A stretch of 8,055 bases of DNA from Pseudomonadota bacterium (GTDB lineage Bacteria; Pseudomonadota; Alphaproteobacteria; Micropepsales; Micropepsaceae). Under the pieces are notes generated by a model that saw nothing but the letters and a program-made list of their open reading frames with translations, ran no database searches and had not been told where the DNA came from. Every line of letters begins with the position of its first letter. Positions within the stretch are counted from its first letter, which is position 1. Location: positions 1 to 8,055 of the forward strand of contig JAKAVI010000273.1 of the NCBI GenBank assembly GCA_021817355.1, in the 5' to 3' direction. Shown piece by piece: positions 1 to 6,947 of the stretch. The position numbers and the translations under genes were made by a program.

Positions 1-24
1 ATAGGGGGCTCCCTGCGTGCGGGC

Positions 25-1674
25 TCAGGGACATTGGGGGCTCGGCGGCGGCAAGACCGGCGCTATAAGCCCGACATTCCAGTTCCAGGCTTGGGTCTTG
101 CTGACATAACGCCGGCACACCACCTCATTGTTGAGGCGGTACATGCCCGGTAGCAGATGGACCTTGACCTTGGGTGTGGCGGCGATATCGAGGTAGAAGC
201 CGCGGTGGCCATAAGCCCGCCAATCTGGCGCGCCATCGCCGCCAGTGGGGGTTCCGGTGCGCACGAAATTGGCCCAGTAATCGACCATCTGGCGCGACAG
301 ACGCCGCTCTTTGGGGGTGTTCGGTATCTGTGGCCACAATGGCGGTGTGCTTTGCAGATTGCCGAAGACATAGGGCAGTTCGCTCCCATGAAAGCCATGC
401 AGATGGGCGCTGTCTTCCGCCGGGTAGCCATGATCGAAGAAATAAAGATAAGAGGGCTCGCCCTCCTTGGTCTGATCGCGCACCGCCTTCTGCGCGGTCC
501 AGCCATAGAGAGCATCGCGCGTGGTGCGCAGAATGCTCGCGTTCATGGGCTCGGCCGGATAGAGTTTGAGGAAGGCGTCGGCAAGGTCACCATAGTGGGC
601 GCGGATGATCTTGGTGTACAGCGCGGCGCTTGCCACCGGTTTGGGTGCAAGCATGCGCAAGGAGCGGATTTCACCGCTGTTGAAGCCGGCAAGGAGCGGG
701 ACTTTGGCGCTCTTGCCGCGGGCAAACATGCGCGGGAGCTGGGCCGGCAGAACCTTGCCATCGACCGTACCCAAAGGCATGAAGCCCACCGCCATCGCCG
801 CGGCGGTGAGGGTGGAGGCCCTTATGGCGCGCAGGGCGGCGATGTTGGGGGCGTGCAGTTTCTTTGCAAGGAGAAGTCCCGCCGCTTCAGACGACATCAG
901 TCCATGGCGGCTTTGTTTGAGGTCAGGTGTCGACACCATATAGGCGCTCTCGGCGATCGCCTTGGTGAAGAGACCGCGGGCTTCAGGCGAGGTCATCAGA
1001 TAAAGGACGCTGAGGCCGCCCGCCGATTCCCCGGCAATGGTGACATTGGAGGGATCTCCGCCAAAGGCCGCAATGTTCCGGCGCACCCATTTGAGCGCCT
1101 GGATCTGATCGAGCAGGCCGTAATTGCCCGATACGTGACGCGGTGACTGGGCGCTCAATTCGGGATGAGCAAGCCAGCCAAGGACGCCAAGGCGATAATT
1201 GATGGTGACGACGATAATGCCATGGCGGGCAAGGCGGGCCCCATCATAGAGAGGATCGCTGCTGGAGCCGCCGACAAAGGCGCCACCATAGATCCATACC
1301 ATCACCGGCATCAGATGCCCATGGCGTGGTGCCCAGATGTTCAGGCTGAGACAGTTCTCGCTCATGTGCAGGGGAGCGCTGGTGTAAACCCCGGCCGGCG
1401 CGATCGGCTGAAAGCAGGCCGGGCCAAAATGATCGGCGTCGAAGACGCCATGCCAGCGTGGCAGAGGCCGCGGGGCGCGCCAGCGCAAAGGGCCCACCGG
1501 CGGCACCGCATAGTTGATGCCCTTGAAGACATTGAGCGTGGCATCGCGCACGCCCATCATCTTGCCGGCGGGCGCATCGACGATGGGGCGAGACGCAGTG
1601 TGGGCCGCAAGCGGAGAGACAAGACCAAGAAGGCCGGCGGCGATAAGCGCGGACGCGCCGAAGAAGCGTGCCAT
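25..1674 (-). CDS. Secreted type B carboxylesterase (COesterase family)
   Basis: This is an alpha/beta-hydrolase predicted to cleave carboxylic esters outside the cytoplasm. The frame is open up to 1770, but I place the start at the ATG at 1674. It has an AAAGGA ribosome site at 1683-1688 with 8-base spacing, and it begins directly with a signal peptide (MARFFG, then a hydrophobic stretch ending near PLAA, about residue 24). That gives 549 residues, normal for the family. Visible motifs are the oxyanion segment YGGAF (about 129-133), the family signature NCLSLNIWAP (about 107-116), the nucleophile elbow GESAGG with Ser217, the acid Glu335 in GFNSGE, and the base His429 in the HGSELPYVFG segment. 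The triad is therefore complete. The physiological ester is unknown; para-nitrobenzyl esterase, cholinesterase-like and drug esterases all share this fold. It lies in the same direction as the epoxide hydrolase at 2045-2914, but 370 bases separate them, so separate transcription is likely. Confidence 0.93.
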   Translation of the reverse strand: MARFFGASALIAAGLLGLVSPLAAHTASRPIVDAPAGKMMGVRDATLNVFKGINYAVPPVGPLRWRAPRPLPRWHGVFDADHFGPACFQPIAPAGVYTSAPLHMSENCLSLNIWAPRHGHLMPVMVWIYGGAFVGGSSSDPLYDGARLARHGIIVVTINYRLGVLGWLAHPELSAQSPRHVSGNYGLLDQIQALKWVRRNIAAFGGDPSNVTIAGESAGGLSVLYLMTSPEARGLFTKAIAESAYMVSTPDLKQSRHGLMSSEAAGLLLAKKLHAPNIAALRAIRASTLTAAAMAVGFMPLGTVDGKVLPAQLPRMFARGKSAKVPLLAGFNSGEIRSLRMLAPKPVASAALYTKIIRAHYGDLADAFLKLYPAEPMNASILRTTRDALYGWTAQKAVRDQTKEGEPSYLYFFDHGYPAEDSAHLHGFHGSELPYVFGNLQSTPPLWPQIPNTPKERRLSRQMVDYWANFVRTGTPTGGDGAPDWRAYGHRGFYLDIAATPKVKVHLLPGMYRLNNEVVCRRYVSKTQAWNWNVGLIAPVLPPPSPQCP

Positions 1675-2044
1675 CACAAGGGTCCTTTCTCGCAAAGAGG
1701 CAGGCCGGGCAGGGCCGGTGGGGCGGGCCAGGGGTGAAGAATGGTCTGACATCAACGCCATCAGCGTCATGGGCGCTTTGCCGGGGATGTGAAGAGATAC
1801 GCTCCCCTGCCGCCACCCCTGGTGTTGTTCGCCGTGAACACCTGCTCCCCCCTTTTGATCCTCTGCCGGGATCGCGTCAGGGGCGACTATGCGGGCGGCC
1901 CCGCGCCGCTGTCAACACTCACTAAGATATGAATGAATGAAATTCCGGAGCGGCTGACGCCTCGCCAAAGGCCGGGGCCACTCAGCAGCCAGGGCGCGCC
2001 GGACCACGCTCTGCCGGTACACGCGGTGGCAAGGAGCGTGGGCG
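1675..2044. other. Non-coding gap upstream of the carboxylesterase
   Basis: This gap of 370 bases separates two minus-strand genes. It should hold the carboxylesterase promoter and the 3' end region of the epoxide hydrolase transcript. No convincing -35/-10 pair was found. An interrupted palindrome lies at 1821-1842 (listed separately). The short frames here have no recognisable protein features. Confidence 0.5.
1821..1842. promoter_or_regulatory. Interrupted palindrome, possible operator upstream of the carboxylesterase
   Basis: GGTGTT (1821-1826) and its exact complement AACACC (1837-1842) are separated by 10 bases. The site is about 147 bases upstream of the chosen start of the carboxylesterase, a plausible place for a regulator dimer. 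Six-base arms can occur by chance, and no regulator gene adjoins it, so this is only a candidate. Confidence 0.2.
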
Positions 2045-2914
2045 TCAATGGCCAAAGAAATTCCGCATGCGGCTCACCACCTCCCCGGGGACATCGCGCA
2101 GGAGCCAATGGTTGGCCCCGGCTATGATCTCCAGCCTGCCCTCAGCGCAGAGCCTGATGCTTTCTTCGCCCACCCTTTGGGTGCCATATTTGTCGTGCGC
2201 GCCCCACAGCATCAGCATGGGAGTATGCACGCGATAGGACGAAGGTGGCGCGAGCCTCTCGCGCCAGAGCGCCCGATACCAGTTGAGCGCGCCGCGCAAG
2301 GCACCTTTCTGGGCCCAGGCTGTGCGATAACGCTGCAAATCCTCACTCGTGATGGCGCCAGGGGCGGCGCCCTCGCCGATGGCGTCGCAACCTAGCTTGA
2401 AGTTGCGCTGCCGAAGTGCGAGCTCCGGCAGCCAGGGCAGCTGGAAGATGCGCACGTAGCGGCTCAGCTGCCGCTGCACGGGATCATGGCGCATCTGCCA
2501 TTTCCACACCGCAGGATGGCCGGCGCTGAGCGTAACACTGCGGGCAATGCGCTCGGGGTGGGTCTGGGCCAGCCACCAGGCGACGATGGCCCCCCAATCG
2601 TGCCCGGCAAGAAAGGCGCGCTCGGCATGAAAATGATCGATCAGGCCGATGACATCGCCGGCCAGCAGCTCAAGGCGATAGTCACAAATCCGGGCGGGCT
2701 TATCCGAAAGGTTATAGCCGCGCTGATCGGGGACGACGAGGTGATAGCCGACAGCGGCCAGCGCCCCGATCAGGTGCCGCCAGCCATACCAGAACTCGGG
2801 AAAGCCATGCAGCAGGATCAGCAATGGCCCGGTATCTGGCCCGGCCTCGGCCAGGTGTAGCCGCACACCATTGCTGGTGATGACACGCAATCTTAGTTCG
2901 CCGTCCGCACGCAT
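2045..2914 (-). CDS. Alpha/beta-hydrolase, epoxide hydrolase type
   Basis: The 289-residue protein matches the soluble epoxide hydrolase group, which opens epoxides to diols through a covalent aspartyl ester. Motifs in order are HGFPEFWYGW (36-45, oxyanion HGxP), PDQRGYNLSDKP (62-73), GHDWG with nucleophile Asp106 (104-108), a cap domain with Tyr153 and the typical ALNWYR segment with Tyr213, the acid Asp241 in WGAHDKYG, and the base His269 in GANHW. Two cap tyrosines are the hallmark that separates epoxide hydrolases from haloalkane and fluoroacetate dehalogenases; Tyr213 is clear, while Tyr153 is my best guess for the partner. The start is the ATG at 2914, with a GAGAG-rich ribosome site just upstream. 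There is no signal peptide, so it is cytoplasmic. It is divergent from the TetR gene at 3254, which probably controls it. The substrate cannot be read from the sequence. Confidence 0.87.
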   Translation of the reverse strand: MRADGELRLRVITSNGVRLHLAEAGPDTGPLLILLHGFPEFWYGWRHLIGALAAVGYHLVVPDQRGYNLSDKPARICDYRLELLAGDVIGLIDHFHAERAFLAGHDWGAIVAWWLAQTHPERIARSVTLSAGHPAVWKWQMRHDPVQRQLSRYVRIFQLPWLPELALRQRNFKLGCDAIGEGAAPGAITSEDLQRYRTAWAQKGALRGALNWYRALWRERLAPPSSYRVHTPMLMLWGAHDKYGTQRVGEESIRLCAEGRLEIIAGANHWLLRDVPGEVVSRMRNFFGH

Positions 2915-3253
2915 CAGAGCTCTCTCACGCCCTCACCCTTTCAAGGCAAGCTGGTGGCGCGAGCCTAGCAAAGTGCCAATCAACCCTGAAGCTGCCGTGC
3001 CCCTACGCGCCCGTAAAGGAGGCCGGCGCGTGTGAACGCCGCTACCTTGTCCAGCAGGTAGGATAAGCGCGCCAAGGGGGCGGATGTGCGTCAGGCGCCA
3101 GCTGCCGCGGGAGAGATTTAATGTAGGTTCGGCGCTTCATCGGCGCCGGCCAAGATTGACAAGATGGCGCTGCGCGTCGAATAGGCAAGGGCAGCCCAAT
3201 GCGGGACATGGCAGGAGAGAGCCGATGCTCCAGCCACGTAAAGAGGAGTGGTC
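2915..3253. promoter_or_regulatory. Divergent promoter region between epoxide hydrolase and TetR genes
   Basis: These 339 non-coding bases separate two divergent genes and must hold both promoters. A perfect TTGACA lies at 3156-3161 on the plus strand, suitably upstream of the TetR gene, but no good -10 follows at 16-18 bases. An inverted repeat CGGCGC/GCGCCG with a 7-base gap sits just before it at 3130-3148. A second palindrome lies at 3042-3061 (listed separately). The TetR gene has a strong ribosome site, AGGAG at 3244-3248. Confidence 0.5.
3042..3061. promoter_or_regulatory. Candidate TetR-family operator (6-8-6 palindrome)
   Basis: CTACCT at 3042-3047 and its exact complement AGGTAG at 3056-3061 surround 8 bases, giving a 20-base dyad. 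Its size and its position between a TetR gene and its divergent target fit an autoregulatory operator that would control both directions. Assignment is by position and symmetry only. Confidence 0.4.
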
Positions 3254-4000
3254 ATGACGCGCAGCGCAAAGAGCCCCCAGCCCAAACGCGCCCAGAAGGT
3301 GACAAAGACCGTCCGGACCAAGGCCGAGCAGCGCGCCGAAACCCTCGAGCGCATGCTCGATGCCGCCGAGCTTCTGTTCTCCAAGCACGGCCTTTATGGC
3401 GTGACCTTGCGCGATGTGGCCCTCGAGGTGGGCGTCCATACCTCCCTCATGCATTATTATTTTGAAGACAAGCTCGCCCTCTTTCAGGCGGTGTTTGCCC
3501 GGCGTGCGACCATTACCAGCGACCGGCGCATGAAGGCCCTGGATGCCTATGAGGCGGCCAGCCTCGGCAGGCCCACGGTCGAGGGCGCTTTGCATGTCTT
3601 CCTCGACACCGATTTCGATCTTTACATCAATGGCGGGGAGGGCTGGCGCAATTATGCCGCGTTCTGCGCCCAGCTCGCCAACACCCTCGAAGGGGCGCCC
3701 CTCTTCGACCAGTATTTTGATCCGGTGGTGCTGCGCCTGATCGAGATCCTCAAGAAGGCGCTGCCCGAGCTGCCCGAAGAAGATATCTTCTGGGGCTATC
3801 ACTTCGTCACCGGCAGCCTCATGCATTCGCTGGCGCGCAGCGGGCGTATCGACCGCCTCTCCAAGGGCCTGTGCAGGTCGGGGGATTTTCCGGCCGTGCG
3901 CGCGCGCATGGCCGAGTTCATGGCCGCAGGCTTTCATGCCCTGAGGGCCCAGAAAAAAGACGCGGCCGCGGCCCCCCGGCACAGAGCGCGCAAGGCCTGA
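3254..4000 (+). CDS. TetR/AcrR-family transcriptional regulator
   Basis: This is a 248-residue repressor-type protein. The N-terminal DNA-binding domain covers about residues 27-76: a helix (RMLDAAELLFSKHG), then the helix-turn-helix TLRDVALEVGVHTSLMHYYF and the family-typical EDKLALF. The C-terminal ligand and dimer domain (about 85-230) has long helices and I cannot assign a ligand. A basic, lysine/arginine-rich N-terminal tail of about 25 residues precedes the fold, and a basic tail ends the protein. The start is the ATG at 3254, 5 bases after AGGAG (3244-3248); a GTG at 3248 in the same frame overlaps that ribosome site and is less likely. It is divergent from the epoxide hydrolase gene with a palindrome between them, so it probably represses that gene and itself until a substrate or product binds. 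Confidence 0.9.
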   Translation: MTRSAKSPQPKRAQKVTKTVRTKAEQRAETLERMLDAAELLFSKHGLYGVTLRDVALEVGVHTSLMHYYFEDKLALFQAVFARRATITSDRRMKALDAYEAASLGRPTVEGALHVFLDTDFDLYINGGEGWRNYAAFCAQLANTLEGAPLFDQYFDPVVLRLIEILKKALPELPEEDIFWGYHFVTGSLMHSLARSGRIDRLSKGLCRSGDFPAVRARMAEFMAAGFHALRAQKKDAAAAPRHRARKA

Positions 4001-4535
4001 TCCTGAAAGCCCATGGCGTCGCGGCGCGCAGCGTAGCGGAGCGAATCAGCTGTGACAAGAATGAGCCCGCGGCCGCGCGCAAGGGGGCAAAAGAGCCCGC
4101 CAGCTGCGTCCCTGGCGCAGGTTTGGGCGCCAAATCGGCACTGCCGAGAGACAAATCGCGCCCTTGCGTCGTCCGCGCCACACCCGCCAAAAGGCCCAGG
4201 GTGCGGTTCCCTCGCAAGATCAGTTGCGCCCATTTTACAGGCTTTTATGCACGAAACTCGGTCTTCTGCGGGGTCTGGCGCTGCATTGCACGCAGGCCGC
4301 AGAACGGGCTTTGGCCCCCTCTTTGGACCTTGCGGCAGAAGATCCTAACCTCTTGGTAATCCCTTCCAGACTCAGGGGCTTGACATCCGCGCCAACAAGG
4401 CAGATCTGACGTTTTGTCGCAGCGGTTCTGGCTTGCTTCTTCGCGTATGCAAGATCATCCACCTGCGGGCGACGACCTTCGTTGGCACAGATGCCCGGAG
4501 GCCAGATTCCACCAAAACAACTGTCCTGGTGTGAC
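4001..4535. other. Long non-coding region between TetR and permease genes
   Basis: About 535 bases without a convincing gene. Frames exist on both strands but show no recognisable motifs. A perfect -35-like TTGACA lies at 4380-4385, in the right orientation for the permease, but I see no matching -10. A small dyad TTTGG-GCG-CCAAA occurs at 4122-4134. I see no tRNA, riboswitch or strong T-tract terminator. The length leaves room for a long leader or a small RNA that cannot be recognised by eye. Confidence 0.4.
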
Positions 4536-5813
4536 ATGTCCAGCTGGGCCTTCCGCGCAAATCAGGTCTTTGACCGCTTTTTCATGAACCGTCAGATTCG
4601 TGACGCCGAAGTCGCCATCGGCAATGTGCTGCGTTTTGGCGTTCTCACCAGTCTCGTCGTCCTTCTGATCGGGATTGTTTATTTCTACAGCCTGCGGTTG
4701 CTGGGCGTGCTCCACCACCCGATGTTTCCCGACACGCTGGCGGGGGTGATCAACGGGCTGATCCATGGAGACTCGGTCTCCATCATCATGCTGGGCCTCG
4801 TCATTCTCCTCGCCACCCCGGTGCTGCGGGTCGCCGTCTCGATCGTCGCCTTCGCCATTGAGGAAGATCGTACCTACGTCATCATCACCAGCATCGTCCT
4901 TGCCATTCTGCTCTTCAGCATTTTCGGGGTCGGCGGGCTCATGGGCCAGCCACAGCCGACGCTGGTGCAGGATGACAATCTGTTCTTCTTCTTCGCCGTG
5001 CTGGCGAGTTCGCTCTTTGCCGGCTTCGTCGGTTCGCTCGTGGGGCTGGGCGGCGGGGTCTTCATCGTTCCCATCCTCACCCTCATCTTTCACGTCAATT
5101 TCACGGCCGCGATCGGCGCTTCGATCGTCTCGGTCATTGCTACCTCCTCGGGCGCTGCTGCAGCCTATGTCAAGGATCGCATGACCAATCTCAGGGTGGG
5201 CATGTTCCTCGAAGTGGCCACCACCCTTGGCGCCATCTGCGGAGCGCTATTGACCACGGTACTGAACGCCTCCGTGCTCTTCGTCGTCTTCGGTGTGGTG
5301 CTGCTGATCTCGGCGGCCCCCCTCATCATGCGCCTGGGCGAGGAACTTCCGGTCGGCGTCGTCAATCACAAATGGGCCGCGCCGCTGCATCTGCCCTCAA
5401 GCTATCCGGATTTTCGCACCAAGCAGGACGTGGCCTACAACGTCGCCCATGTGCGCTGGGGCTTCAGCATGATGTATATCGCGGGGCTGGTGTCCGGGCT
5501 TTTGGGCATCGGCAGCGGCACCTTCAAGGTCCTGGCCCTCGATACCGCAATGCGCCTGCCCATGAAGGTCTCGACCACAACCAGCAATTTCATGATCGGC
5601 GTCACCGCCGCAGCGTCGGCCGGGATTTTCTTTCAGCGCGGCGCCATCGATCCGGTCGTCGCTGCGCCCGTCGCCATTGGCGTTCTGGCCGGGGCCACCC
5701 TTGGGGCCAAGTCGATCTCCCGCATCTCCAATGTCTGGCTGAAGAAGCTGTTTGTGCCGGTGATCGTGCTCGTCGCGATCAACATGCTGGCCCGCGGCCT
5801 CGGCTGGATCTGA
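4536..5813 (+). CDS. DUF1634-TauE/SafE fusion membrane permease
   Basis: This is a polytopic inner-membrane protein of about 425 residues. The first part (about 28-132) resembles DUF1634, with three membrane spans and the segment LGLVILLATPVLRV (about 86-99) followed by a helix after EEDRTYVI. The second part (about 149-420) is a TauE/SafE (DUF81) permease with its two inverted halves, each opened by a glycine-rich signature: GSLVGLGGGVFIVPI (about 166-180) and GLVSGLLGIGSG (about 317-328). Members export or import sulfite, sulfoacetate, taurine-derived or other small organic anions; the substrate here is unknown. In genomes I know of, DUF1634 is usually a separate gene beside a TauE gene, so the fusion is notable. 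The start is uncertain. ATG 4536 has a weak site (CTGGTG); the frame is open back to TTG 4482, ATG 4491 lacks a ribosome site, and GGAGG at 4497-4501 precedes only an in-frame ATT. It converges on the stress-protein gene. Confidence 0.86.
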   Translation: MSSWAFRANQVFDRFFMNRQIRDAEVAIGNVLRFGVLTSLVVLLIGIVYFYSLRLLGVLHHPMFPDTLAGVINGLIHGDSVSIIMLGLVILLATPVLRVAVSIVAFAIEEDRTYVIITSIVLAILLFSIFGVGGLMGQPQPTLVQDDNLFFFFAVLASSLFAGFVGSLVGLGGGVFIVPILTLIFHVNFTAAIGASIVSVIATSSGAAAAYVKDRMTNLRVGMFLEVATTLGAICGALLTTVLNASVLFVVFGVVLLISAAPLIMRLGEELPVGVVNHKWAAPLHLPSSYPDFRTKQDVAYNVAHVRWGFSMMYIAGLVSGLLGIGSGTFKVLALDTAMRLPMKVSTTTSNFMIGVTAAASAGIFFQRGAIDPVVAAPVAIGVLAGATLGAKSISRISNVWLKKLFVPVIVLVAINMLARGLGWI

Positions 5814-5833
5814 AGCGGCCCAAGCGCCGCTTT
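5813..5833. terminator. Hairpin between convergent genes, possible bidirectional terminator
   Basis: AAGCGGC (5813-5819) pairs with GCCGCTT (5826-5832) around a 6-base loop, followed by a short T run on the plus strand. It begins at the last base of the permease stop codon and fills most of the 28-base gap to the stop of the convergent stress-protein gene. The T tract is short, so efficiency is uncertain. Confidence 0.5.
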
Positions 5834-5841
5834 CCAGGCTC

Positions 5842-6648
5842 TTACGAGCTCATCAGCAACGGCACGAAACTGTCCTGGATCAGCCGGCTTGAGGTTCCTG
5901 GTATCAGCCAGTTGAGGATCTCACCGCGGCGGAAGGCACCCATGACGATGCCGTCCGAGGCGGTCTTGCGGGCCTCGTCCAAAAGCACGTCCGCGGTCCG
6001 GCGGCCCTCGCCATCGACCCGGCGATAAACCGCATGGGGAGCGATGGTGGCCAGCGCCTCGCGGGCGGCATCAAGCCCGGCCTCCTCCTGGTTGACTGCC
6101 ACCACCTCGACATGGCCGGCAGCCGAGAGGAAGGAGCTGAACGCAGTCAGCGAACGGCGCAGCGGGGCGACATCCTCCCAGCCGACCAGAAGCCGGCCGC
6201 CGAAGGCGCCAGACCATTGCGGCGGGATCATCACCACCGGATGTCCCGAGCGCAGCAACGCCGCCCGCAGCACGTCGCGATGCCCCAGAGGCTGGGTATG
6301 GGGCGAGGCCAGCACCACGAGCCGGGCCTTGCTCCGGTAACGACGCATCACATGCCACTCATCGCCCTCAAAGAGATCAAAGGGGGCATCGATGCCGCTC
6401 ACCTGCGCCCAGTCCTTGACGATCTCGCGTAAGGACTGGGTCTGCTTCTGCTCGAACTCGCCCAGATGCTCGGTCTCATATTCGGAGAGCTGTTCCTGGG
6501 AGGGAAGGACAATGGAGCCTGGGCCAATCTGCACATGCGCAAGGCGCAGGGGCAGGCCAAGGCGCTGGGCAACGGCCGCGCCATTATCCAGACACTGCTT
6601 GGCGCCTTCGGTCGATGCAAGAAAGATGAGTACGTATTTGGGATCCAT
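5842..6648 (-). CDS. Universal stress protein, two UspA-like domains
   Basis: The 268-residue cytoplasmic protein consists of two tandem Usp-like alpha/beta domains, about 1-142 and 151-268. The first opens with a strand and helix (KYVLIFLASTEGAKQCL) and ends in the strand PVVMIPP. The second opens with GRLLVGWEDVAPLRRSL and ends with VPLLMS. ATP-binding Usp proteins carry G-2x-G-9x-G-S/T near the end of the domain. Here the equivalent stretch (from G237) reads GAFR, nine residues, then PGTS: the second glycine is Arg and the third is Pro. Nucleotide binding is therefore doubtful, and the first domain is more degenerate still. Such proteins usually act in stress survival through protein contacts. 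The start is ATG 6648 with no clear ribosome site. A promoter-like pair (TTGCTC, 18 bases, TAAGCT) and a Fur-box-like site lie upstream in the left direct repeat. Confidence 0.83.
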   Translation of the reverse strand: MDPKYVLIFLASTEGAKQCLDNGAAVAQRLGLPLRLAHVQIGPGSIVLPSQEQLSEYETEHLGEFEQKQTQSLREIVKDWAQVSGIDAPFDLFEGDEWHVMRRYRSKARLVVLASPHTQPLGHRDVLRAALLRSGHPVVMIPPQWSGAFGGRLLVGWEDVAPLRRSLTAFSSFLSAAGHVEVVAVNQEEAGLDAAREALATIAPHAVYRRVDGEGRRTADVLLDEARKTASDGIVMGAFRRGEILNWLIPGTSSRLIQDSFVPLLMSS

Positions 6649-6682
6649 GGGGGCAAGCTTAGGCTACGATCAGCGGCCGGAG

Positions 6683-6819
6683 CAAGTATCACCCCATAGG
6701 GACAGCAGTGCTCAATGCGAATGAATCTCAATTTCTGGCTTTGCTGGCAGCTAACGTGCGGCGGATTGACTCGCTGCAGCTGGCGGGGGCTTGGCCAGAG
6801 CGAGGTTGTCTGATTCGAA
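6683..6819. repeat. Left direct repeat (partial duplicate of 7919-8055)
   Basis: This stretch aligns without gaps to 7919-8055 at a constant offset of 1236. The core 6711-6818 has 103 of 108 identical bases, and the outer part 6683-6710 is patchier, beginning with an identical CAAGTATCA. It contains a Fur-box-like 15-mer (6716-6730) and an 11-base-pair bulged hairpin (6770-6804). It lies between the stress-protein start (6648) and the end of the nucleotidyltransferase gene (6948). Read on the minus strand in the frame that is open in the right copy, it carries a TAG at 6749-6751. Confidence 0.95.
6716..6730. promoter_or_regulatory. Fur-box-like site in the left repeat
   Basis: TGCGAATGAATCTCA has the 7-1-7 layout of Fur sites. 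On the minus strand it reads TGAGATTCATTCGCA, one base away from the common variant TGAGAATnATTCGCA. It lies 67 bases upstream of the stress-protein start. The match is by eye to a consensus from memory; no search was possible. Confidence 0.3.
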
Positions 6820-6947
6820 GGAGCTATTTGCAGCGCCATCACACCGATATCAGGCTCCAGCTTCGCACCGGCTTCCCCAGTTTCCACCCCAATCAGCGCG
6901 CGCAAAATCGGGCCCGGCCTTGGCACCCTGTCTCTCAGCTCTCTTTC
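6820..6947. other. Spacer between left repeat and nucleotidyltransferase gene end
   Basis: These 128 bases have no supported gene. They contain the palindrome CGGGCCCG near 6910-6917, but no clear terminator with a T run on the minus strand. Whether this spacer is also duplicated beyond the right end of the window cannot be seen. Confidence 0.4.

Noticed and set aside
1..30. Terminator hairpin after the carboxylesterase (CCCTG/CAGGG)
   Set aside because: The arms are only five bases, overlap the stop codon, and no T run follows on the minus strand within the window.
157..1146. Long plus-strand open frame (329 codons) opposite the carboxylesterase
   Set aside because: It lies wholly within a gene with a complete catalytic triad and shows no domain pattern; long antisense frames are common in GC-rich coding DNA.
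2960..2985. Sigma-54-like TTGGCAC...TTTGC on the minus strand upstream of the epoxide hydrolase
   Set aside because: Only six bases separate the GG and GC elements, whereas sigma-54 promoters need about ten.
3137..3982. Minus-strand open frame (281 codons) opposite the TetR gene
   Set aside because: It mirrors the codon structure of the TetR gene, has no recognisable motif, and the TetR frame is well supported by its helix-turn-helix and ribosome site.
4001..4481. tRNA or other structured RNA in the long gap
   Set aside because: No cloverleaf arms, TTCGA-type loop or CCA end could be matched, and the GC-rich stems seen are short and unconnected.
4455..5093. Minus-strand frame rich in Asp, Glu and Gln opposite the permease
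   Set aside because: The acidic composition is what hydrophobic codons give when read on the other strand, so it is a shadow of membrane segments.
6711..6818. Direct repeats as integron attC sites
   Set aside because: The expected outer consensus pair (RYYYAAC and GTTRRRY) is absent: the nearest strings, GTTGTCT and AGCTAAC, do not fit, and the left/right pairing of attC was not found.
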